The notes under the pieces: model-generated
Seen by the model: the letters and a program-made list of their open reading frames with translations, nothing else
Told to the model about the DNA's origin: nothing
Database searches by the model: none
Translations under genes and position numbers: made by a program
Shown here: positions 1 to 5,090 of the stretch, piece after piece
Numbering within the stretch: the first letter of the stretch is position 1
How the letters are laid out: every line of letters starts with the position of its first letter
Origin: Burkholderia sp.
GTDB lineage: Bacteria; Pseudomonadota; Gammaproteobacteria; Burkholderiales; Burkholderiaceae
Assembly: GCA_030151225.1 (NCBI GenBank)
Contig: JASLEG010000119.1
Coordinates: 1 to 5,090, forward strand
Reading direction: 5' to 3'
DNA: 5,090 bases

Positions 1-1
1 C

Positions 2-3000
2 CACGTGCTCGGCGACGACCTGCCGAAGCTCTGGCCGCTGATCTACCCGGGCCAGTCGGATACCGCCTCGTTCGACAACTGTCTCGAGCTGCTGGTGATG
101 GCCGGCTACCCGCTCGTCCACGCGATGATGATGATGATCCCGGAAGCCTGGGAACAGCACACGCTGATGGACGACAACCGCCGCGCGTTCTACGAATACC
201 ACGCCGCGATGATGGAGCCGTGGGACGGCCCCGCCGCGATCGCGTTCACCGACGGCCGCCAGATCGGCGCGACGCTGGACCGTAACGGCCTGCGTCCGGC
301 GCGCTACATCGTGACCGACGACGATCTCGTGATCATGGCCTCGGAAGCCGGCACGCTGCAGATCCCCGAGTCGAAGATCGTCAAGAAGTGGCGCCTGCAG
401 CCGGGCAAGATGTTCCTGATCGACATGGATCACGGCCGCATCATCGACGACAAGGAACTGAAGGACAACCTCGCGAACGCCAAGCCGTACAAGAGCTGGA
501 TCGACGCGGTGCGCATCAAGCTCGACGAGATCGCCTCGAAGGACGAGGACGTCGCGGCGGAACGCCGTTCGGCGGCGACCCTGCTCGACCGTCAGCAGGC
601 CTTCGGCTACACCCAGGAAGACCTCAAGTTCCTGATGGCGCCGATGGCGCAGCAGGGCGAGGAAGCGATCGGCTCGATGGGCAACGACTCGCCGCTCGCG
701 GTGATGTCGAACAAGAACAAGACGCTGTACCACTACTTCAAGCAGCTGTTCGCGCAGGTCACCAACCCGCCGATCGATCCGATCCGCGAAAACATGGTGA
801 TGTCGCTCGTGTCCTTCATCGGGCCGAAGCCGAACCTGCTCGACACGCAGAACGTGAACCCGCCGATGCGTCTCGAAGTGGCGCAGCCGGTGCTCGACTT
901 CAAGGACATCGCGAAGATCCGCTCGATCGATCAGTACACGGGCGGCAAGTTCAGCTCGTACGAGCTGAGCATCTGCTATCCGGCCGCCTGGGGCAAGGAA
1001 GGCATCGAGGCGCGTCTGGCCTCGCTGTGTGCCGAAGCCGTGGACGCGGTCAAGTCGGGCTACAACATCCTGATCGTGTCGGATCGCAAGACCGACGCGG
1101 ACACGGTCGCGATTCCCGCGCTGCTCGCCACCTCGGCGATCCACGCCCACCTGGTCGACCAGGGCCTGCGCACCAGCACCGGCCTCGTGGTCGAGACGGG
1201 CTCGGCGCGCGAGACGCACCATTTCGCGCTGCTGGCCGGCTACGGCGCGGAAGCCGTGCACCCGTACCTGGCGATGGAAACGCTGGCCAAGCTCGCCGAA
1301 GGGCTGCCGGGCGACCTGTCGGCCGACAAGGCGATCTACAACTTCACCAAGGCGATCGGCAAGGGCCTGTACAAGGTCATGTCGAAGATGGGCATCTCGA
1401 CGTACATGTCGTACACGGGCGCGCAGATCTTCGAGGCGGTGGGCCTGGCCAACAGCCTCGTCAACAAGTACTTCAAGGGCACGGCCTCCAAGGTCGGCGG
1501 CATCGGCCTGTTCGAGGTGGCCGAGGAAGCGCTGCGCCTGCACCACGACGCGTTCGGCGACAACCCGCTGCTGCGTGACATGCTCGACGCGGGCGGCGAG
1601 TACGCGTTCCGGATCCGCGGCGAAGACCACATGTGGACGCCGGATTCGATCGCCAAGCTGCAGCACGCCACGCGCAGCAACTCGTACCAGACGTACAAGG
1701 AATACGCGCACCTGATCAACGACCAGACCCGCCGTCACATGACGTTCCGCGGCCTGTTCGAGTTCAAGGTCGATCCGTCGAAGGCGATTCCGATCGACGA
1801 GGTGGAATCGGCCAAGGACATCGTCAAGCGCTTCGCCACCGGCGCGATGTCGCTCGGCTCGATCAGCACGGAAGCGCACGCCACGCTGGCGGTGGCGATG
1901 AACCGCATCGGCGGCAAGTCGAACACCGGAGAAGGCGGCGAGGACGTGAACCGCTACCAGAACGAACTGCGCGGCATCCCGATCAAGAGCGGCGAGACGC
2001 TGAAGTCGGTGATCGGCGAGGAAGTGGTGCGCGACATTCCGCTGAAGGACGGCGACTCGCTGCGCTCGAAGATCAAGCAGGTCGCGTCGGGCCGCTTCGG
2101 CGTGACGGCCGAGTACCTGTCGTCGGCCGACCAGATCCAGATCAAGATGGCGCAGGGCGCGAAGCCCGGCGAAGGCGGCCAGCTGCCGGGCCACAAGGTG
2201 TCCGAATACATCGGCAGGCTGCGTTACGCGGTGCCGGGCGTGGGCCTGATCTCGCCGCCGCCGCACCACGACATCTACTCGATCGAGGATCTGGCGCAGC
2301 TGATCCACGACCTGAAGAACGTCAACCCGGTGGCGAGCATCTCGGTGAAGCTCGTGTCGGAAGGCGGCGTGGGCACGGTCGCGGCCGGTGTGGCCAAGGC
2401 CAAGGCCGATCACGTGGTGATCGCTGGCCACGACGGCGGCACGGGCGCTTCGCCGCTGTCGTCGCTGAAGCACGCGGGCACGCCGTGGGAACTCGGCCTG
2501 GCCGAAACCCAGCAGACCCTGGTGCTGAACGGCCTGCGCGGCCGCATCCGCGTGCAGGCCGACGGCCAGATGAAGACCGGCCGCGACGTGGCGATCGGCG
2601 CGATGCTCGGCGCGGACGAATTCGGCTTCGCGACGGCACCGCTCGTGGTCGAGGGCTGCATCATGATGCGCAAGTGCCATCTGAACACCTGCCCGGTGGG
2701 CGTGGCGACGCAGGATCCGGTGCTGCGCGCGAAGTTCTCGGGCCAGCCCGAGCACGTCGTCAACTACTTCTTCTTCGTGGCCGAGGAAGTGCGCGAGATC
2801 ATGGCGCAGCTCGGCATCGCGAAGTTCGACGACCTGATCGGCCGTGCCGAGCTGCTCGACATGCGCAAGGGCGTCGAGCACTGGAAGGCGAAGGGCCTCG
2901 ACTTCTCGCGCGTGTTCTACCAGCCGCAGATCGAGAACGCCTCGACGCGTCATGTGGACGTGCAGGATCACGGCCTCGAGCGCGCGCTCGACCACGTGCT

Positions 3001-3850
3001 GATCGAGAAGGCCAAGGCCGCGATCGAGAACGGCGAACACGTGTCCTTCATCCAGCCGGTGCGTAACGTGAACCGCACGGTGGGCGCGATGCTGTCGGGC
3101 GTGATCGCGAAGAAGTACGGCCGCGAAGGCCTGGCCGACGACGCGATCCACATCCAGCTCAAGGGCACGGCGGGCCAGAGCTTCGGTGCGTTCCTGTCGA
3201 AGGGCGTGACGCTGGATCTGGTCGGCGACGGCAACGACTACGTGGGCAAGGGCCTGTCGGGTGGCCGGATCATCATCCGTCCGACCAACGATTTCCGCGG
3301 CAAGTCGGAAGAGAACATCATCTGCGGCAACACGGTGATGTACGGCGCGCTGGAAGGCGAATCGTTCTTCCGCGGCGTGGCCGGCGAGCGCTTCTGCGTG
3401 CGCAACTCGGGCGCCACGGCGGTGGTCGAGGGCACGGGCGATCACGGCTGCGAGTACATGACGGGCGGCACGGTGGTGGTGCTCGGCGAGACGGGCCGCA
3501 ACTTCGCGGCCGGCATGTCGGGCGGCCTCGCCTACGTCTACGATCCGGACGGCAGCTTCGCGACCAAGTGCAACAAGTCGATGGTCGCGCTCGACCCGGT
3601 GCTGCAGCAGGCGGAGCAGGAACGCACGGTGGACCGTGCGATCTGGCACGCGGACCAGACCGACGAGGCGCTGCTGAAGGGCCTGATCGAGCGTCACTTC
3701 CAGTTCACCGGCTCGCCGCGCGCGAAGTCGCTGCTGGAAAACTGGGATGCGGCGCGCCGCCAGTTCGTGAAGGTGTTTCCGCACGAATACAAGCGCGCGC
3801 TCGGCGAGATCGCGGCCGCGAAGGCGGCCAGGCAAGCCGTGGCAGCCTGA
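2..3850 (+). CDS. gltB: Glutamate synthase [NADPH] large (alpha) subunit, 5'-truncated
   Basis: GltB hydrolyses glutamine and uses the ammonia, with 2-oxoglutarate, to make glutamate at an FMN site in the cytoplasm. The frame is open to the left edge, and the GTG at 5 is not the start. Family members run about 1,500-1,570 residues, so roughly 200-290 N-terminal residues, including the catalytic glutaminase Cys, lie outside. Numbering from the codon at 5: end of the class II glutaminase domain ~1-140 (NGLRPARY 94-101, MASEAG 111-116); central domain ~170-500; FMN/2-oxoglutarate synthase domain ~530-900 (TGEGGED 641-647, QIKMAQGAKPGEGGQLPG 712-729, GHDGGTGASP 808-817). The 3Fe-4S ligands are C885, C891 and C896 in the usual C-x5-C-x4-C spacing. 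The glycine-rich C-terminal beta-helix spans ~1020-1200 (GTAGQSFGAF from 1054). The stop is TGA 3848-3850. No frameshift or missing key residue is visible. gltD follows after 93 bp. The promoter lies outside the window. Confidence 0.97.
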   Translation, partial: HVLGDDLPKLWPLIYPGQSDTASFDNCLELLVMAGYPLVHAMMMMIPEAWEQHTLMDDNRRAFYEYHAAMMEPWDGPAAIAFTDGRQIGATLDRNGLRPARYIVTDDDLVIMASEAGTLQIPESKIVKKWRLQPGKMFLIDMDHGRIIDDKELKDNLANAKPYKSWIDAVRIKLDEIASKDEDVAAERRSAATLLDRQQAFGYTQEDLKFLMAPMAQQGEEAIGSMGNDSPLAVMSNKNKTLYHYFKQLFAQVTNPPIDPIRENMVMSLVSFIGPKPNLLDTQNVNPPMRLEVAQPVLDFKDIAKIRSIDQYTGGKFSSYELSICYPAAWGKEGIEARLASLCAEAVDAVKSGYNILIVSDRKTDADTVAIPALLATSAIHAHLVDQGLRTSTGLVVETGSARETHHFALLAGYGAEAVHPYLAMETLAKLAEGLPGDLSADKAIYNFTKAIGKGLYKVMSKMGISTYMSYTGAQIFEAVGLANSLVNKYFKGTASKVGGIGLFEVAEEALRLHHDAFGDNPLLRDMLDAGGEYAFRIRGEDHMWTPDSIAKLQHATRSNSYQTYKEYAHLINDQTRRHMTFRGLFEFKVDPSKAIPIDEVESAKDIVKRFATGAMSLGSISTEAHATLAVAMNRIGGKSNTGEGGEDVNRYQNELRGIPIKSGETLKSVIGEEVVRDIPLKDGDSLRSKIKQVASGRFGVTAEYLSSADQIQIKMAQGAKPGEGGQLPGHKVSEYIGRLRYAVPGVGLISPPPHHDIYSIEDLAQLIHDLKNVNPVASISVKLVSEGGVGTVAAGVAKAKADHVVIAGHDGGTGASPLSSLKHAGTPWELGLAETQQTLVLNGLRGRIRVQADGQMKTGRDVAIGAMLGADEFGFATAPLVVEGCIMMRKCHLNTCPVGVATQDPVLRAKFSGQPEHVVNYFFFVAEEVREIMAQLGIAKFDDLIGRAELLDMRKGVEHWKAKGLDFSRVFYQPQIENASTRHVDVQDHGLERALDHVLIEKAKAAIENGEHVSFIQPVRNVNRTVGAMLSGVIAKKYGREGLADDAIHIQLKGTAGQSFGAFLSKGVTLDLVGDGNDYVGKGLSGGRIIIRPTNDFRGKSEENIICGNTVMYGALEGESFFRGVAGERFCVRNSGATAVVEGTGDHGCEYMTGGTVVVLGETGRNFAAGMSGGLAYVYDPDGSFATKCNKSMVALDPVLQQAEQERTVDRAIWHADQTDEALLKGLIERHFQFTGSPRAKSLLENWDAARRQFVKVFPHEYKRALGEIAAAKAARQAVAA

Positions 3851-3878
3851 CGCCCGAGAGATTCCGATACCAAGCGAA

Positions 3879-3905
3879 CGCGCCCGCCGCCGAGCGGCGG
3901 GCGCG
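3879..3905 (+). promoter_or_regulatory. GC-rich intergenic hairpin between gltB and gltD
   Basis: A perfect inverted repeat has arms CGCGCCCGCCGC (3879-3890) and GCGGCGGGCGCG (3894-3905), giving a 12-bp all-G/C stem with a 3-nt CGA loop. It begins 28 bases after the gltB stop and ends 38 bases before the gltD ATG. The bases after it (GGTCCCCACCC) contain no T-run, so it is not a canonical intrinsic terminator. In an operon position it could be a partial terminator that lowers gltD relative to gltB, a barrier to 3' exonucleases that stabilises gltB mRNA, or a processing site. The stem is seen directly; the function is inferred. The rest of the 3851-3943 gap shows no convincing -35/-10 promoter and no small ORF. 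Confidence 0.5.
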
Positions 3906-3931
3906 GGTCCCCACCCGAACTACCTGATTCA

Positions 3932-3937
3932 GACGAG
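3932..3937 (+). promoter_or_regulatory. Weak Shine-Dalgarno-like sequence for gltD
   Basis: GACGAG lies six bases before the ATG at 3944. It is an imperfect purine-rich match to the anti-Shine-Dalgarno complement. It is the best ribosome-binding candidate in the gap and supports the ATG at 3944, whose protein begins MGKATGFLEY as is usual for this GltD type. Confidence 0.45.
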
Positions 3938-3943
3938 AACCTT

Positions 3944-5090
3944 ATGGGCAAGGCAACCGGTTTTCTCGAGTACGAACGCCGCCACGAGGCGTACGAAGCT
4001 CCGCTCACGCGTGTGAAGCACTACAAGGAATTCGTCGCGGCGCTGTCCGACGACGATGCGAAGATCCAGGGCGCACGCTGCATGGATTGCGGCATTCCGT
4101 TCTGTAACAACGGCTGTCCGGTCAACAACATCATTCCGGACTTCAACGATCTCGTGTACCGCCAGGATTGGCAGAACGCGATCGAGGTCCTGCACTCGAC
4201 CAACAATTTCCCCGAGTTCACGGGCCGCATCTGCCCGGCGCCGTGCGAAGCGGCCTGCACGCTCGGCATCAACAACGATCCGGTCGGCATCAAGTCGATC
4301 GAGCACGCGATCATCGACAAGGCCTGGGCCGAAGGCTGGGTCAAGCCGCTGCCGGCCGCGCACAAGACGGGCAAGAAGGTGGCCGTGGTCGGTTCCGGCC
4401 CCGCCGGCCTGGCCGCCGCGCAGCAACTGGCGCGCGCCGGTCACGACGTCACCGTGTTCGAGAAGAACGACCGCGTGGGCGGCCTGCTGCGCTACGGCAT
4501 CCCCGATTTCAAGCTGGAGAAGTGGCTGATCGACCGCCGCATGCGCCAGATGGAAGCCGAAGGCGTGACGTTCCGCACCGGCGTGTTCATCGGCAAGGAT
4601 CCGCTGCCCGAATCGATCGGCAGCCTGGCCAAGGAAACCATCTCGCCGGATACGCTGCAGGACGAGTTCGACGCGATCGTGATCGCGGGCGGCTCCGAAA
4701 CGCCGCGCGACCTGCCGGTGCCGGGCCGCGAACTCGCGGGCGTGCACTACGCGATGGATTTCCTGCCGCTGCAGAACCGCGTCAACGCCGGCGACAGCCT
4801 GCCCGACCAGCTGGTCGCCAAGGGCAAGCACGTGATCGTGATCGGCGGCGGCGATACCGGCTCGGATTGCGTCGGCACCTCGAACCGTCACGGCGCGAAG
4901 TCGGTGGTGCAGTTCGAACTGCTGCCGCAGCCGCCCGAGCAGGAAAACAAGCCGATGGTCTGGCCGTACTGGCCTATCAAGCTGCGCACCCCCTCGTCGT
5001 GCGACGAGGAGGTGCGCAGCGTGGTCGGCCAGTACGGCCAGACCAGCGGCTTGGTTTCCTGCTCCGGCGGCATCGGCATCAGTTCGAACT
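3944..5090 (+). CDS. gltD: Glutamate synthase [NADPH] small (beta) subunit, 3'-truncated; chimeric after ~4990
   Basis: GltD takes electrons from NADPH to FAD and passes them through Fe-S clusters to the FMN of GltB. The ATG at 3944 gives MGKATGFLEY. The N-terminal cluster-binding domain has cysteines C46, C49, C54, C58 and C97, C101, C105. An FAD Rossmann motif is at 148-155 (VVGSGPAG) with VGG 178-180 following. The NADPH-binding fold has VIGGGDTGSD at 299-308. Residues to T349 (codon 4988-4990) follow the family, including QPPEQEN 329-335 and WPYWP 340-344. The family then expects SSSH-E/D-EG and about 140 more residues. Instead the frame reads PSSCDEEVRS and continues without a stop to the window edge, because the DNA has turned into a reverse-complement copy of itself. 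Residues 350-382 should therefore not be treated as GltD. The gene sits 93 bp after gltB, probably in one transcript. Identity is sure; the C-terminal end is not. Confidence 0.95.
   Translation, partial: MGKATGFLEYERRHEAYEAPLTRVKHYKEFVAALSDDDAKIQGARCMDCGIPFCNNGCPVNNIIPDFNDLVYRQDWQNAIEVLHSTNNFPEFTGRICPAPCEAACTLGINNDPVGIKSIEHAIIDKAWAEGWVKPLPAAHKTGKKVAVVGSGPAGLAAAQQLARAGHDVTVFEKNDRVGGLLRYGIPDFKLEKWLIDRRMRQMEAEGVTFRTGVFIGKDPLPESIGSLAKETISPDTLQDEFDAIVIAGGSETPRDLPVPGRELAGVHYAMDFLPLQNRVNAGDSLPDQLVAKGKHVIVIGGGDTGSDCVGTSNRHGAKSVVQFELLPQPPEQENKPMVWPYWPIKLRTPSSCDEEVRSVVGQYGQTSGLVSCSGGIGISSN
4990..5090 (-). other. gltD: Reverse-oriented gltD fragment (right arm of the fold-back)
   Basis: Read on the minus strand from the window end inward, this stretch encodes FELMPMPPEQ, then ETKPLVWPYW, then PTTLRTSSSHDEG. 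This is the same GltD region as residues 324-355 of the + gene. It restores the family's SSSH-[DE]-EG motif, which the + strand reading loses, and so it carries genuine gltD sequence to about 4990. Compared with the left arm it shows L327M, Q329M, N335T, M338L, I345T, K346T and P350S. It is not an independent gene: it has no start or stop of its own and runs into the antisense of the left arm. Confidence 0.8.
4992..5009. repeat. Short quasi-palindrome at the fold-back turn
   Basis: CCTCGTCG (4992-4999) and CGACGAGG (5002-5009) form a perfect 8-bp stem with a 2-base centre (TG on +, CA on -). On the minus strand this sequence encodes S-S-H-D-E-G, a conserved GltD motif. The palindrome is therefore probably native to the gene and likely served as the site where a strand folded back. 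Confidence 0.75.

Larger units (their letters stand above)
4911..5090. repeat. Imperfect 90-bp-arm inverted repeat (fold-back) at the window end
   Basis: Position i pairs with 10001-i, so the axis is at 5000/5001. Both outer ends are AGTTCGAACT (4911-4920 and 5081-5090). Bases 4961-4970 match 5031-5040 perfectly. Mismatched left-arm positions are 4922, 4928, 4929, 4936, 4947, 4955, 4975, 4977, 4980 and 4991, plus the central pair 5000/5001. This makes 79 of 90 pairs complementary with no gap. The left arm is gltD in normal orientation; the right arm is the same gltD segment reversed. Such a structure inside a conserved housekeeping gene is best explained as an amplification, library or assembly artefact. 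Confidence 0.93.

Noticed and set aside
5..7. GTG as the start of gltB
   Set aside because: The frame is already open upstream (CAC at 2-4), and the protein begins in the middle of the glutaminase domain, so the real start is outside the window.
125..136. Run of four ATG codons, possible simple repeat
   Set aside because: It encodes the Met-rich stretch before IPEAW, a normal part of GltB. Four units are too few to suggest a repeat with a separate role.
388..1578. Second + strand open frame of 396 codons inside gltB
   Set aside because: It is a frame-shifted shadow of gltB, rich in R, G, A, P, Q and H with no domain. The gltB frame is intact through the same bases.
1336..1719. Minus-strand open frame of 127 codons within gltB, plus several shorter ones at 1735-3435
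   Set aside because: All are antisense to well-conserved GltB coding sequence, with no recognisable product and no ribosome site.
1633..3066. Second + strand open frame of 477 codons inside gltB
   Set aside because: Same kind of shadow in the same alternative frame. GltB synthase-domain motifs and the Fe-S cysteines lie in the real frame here.
3929..4891. Long open frame (320 codons) on the minus strand opposite gltD
   Set aside because: The + strand encodes an unmistakable GltD with all cofactor motifs. The antisense product is a low-complexity R/A/V/D/H-rich sequence typical of mirror frames in GC-rich genes, and it has no convincing start context.
4888..5079. Minus-strand 63-codon open frame with GltD-like sequence, as a second gltD gene or paralogue
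   Set aside because: Its GltD-like part is the right arm of the fold-back. It then continues into the antisense of the left arm, so it is not a standalone gene.

Overview
The window carries the two subunits of NADPH-dependent glutamate synthase (GOGAT) in the order gltB-gltD on the + strand. Both genes are cut by the window edges. The DNA is GC-rich with strong G/C preference at third codon positions. The GltB and GltD sequences, including the QPPEQEN and WPYWP stretches of GltD, look like those of Burkholderia and related Betaproteobacteria. That assignment comes from recognition of the proteins, not from a search.

Layout: positions 2-3850 hold the C-terminal ~1,280 residues of GltB (end of the class II glutaminase domain, central domain, FMN synthase domain with its 3Fe-4S cysteines, and C-terminal beta-helix). 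A 93-bp gap (3851-3943) contains a perfect 12-bp-stem hairpin without a T-tract and a weak Shine-Dalgarno-like sequence. gltD starts at ATG 3944 and is normal up to about 4990 (N-terminal Fe-S cysteines, FAD site, NADPH site). No tRNA, rRNA, CRISPR array, IS element or accessory gene is visible.

The two proteins form one enzyme. The GltB glutaminase releases ammonia from glutamine, and the ammonia passes to the FMN site where 2-oxoglutarate is converted to glutamate. GltD oxidises NADPH at FAD and sends electrons through its Fe-S clusters to the GltB FMN.

The one real anomaly is at the right end. The last ~100 bases are not the rest of gltD but an imperfect reverse complement of the gltD bases just before them (4911-4990 mirrored by 5011-5090 around 5000/5001). 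The turn lies on a short quasi-palindrome that belongs to gltD itself, where the conserved S-S-S-H-[DE]-E-G motif is encoded. The arms align without gaps and differ at 9 of 80 positions. The mismatches show no third-codon-position bias and are mostly G/T or A/C exchanges. The best reading is a snap-back (fold-back) chimera at a read or contig end with base-call errors, not a new biological element. I see no evidence for an undescribed system here.
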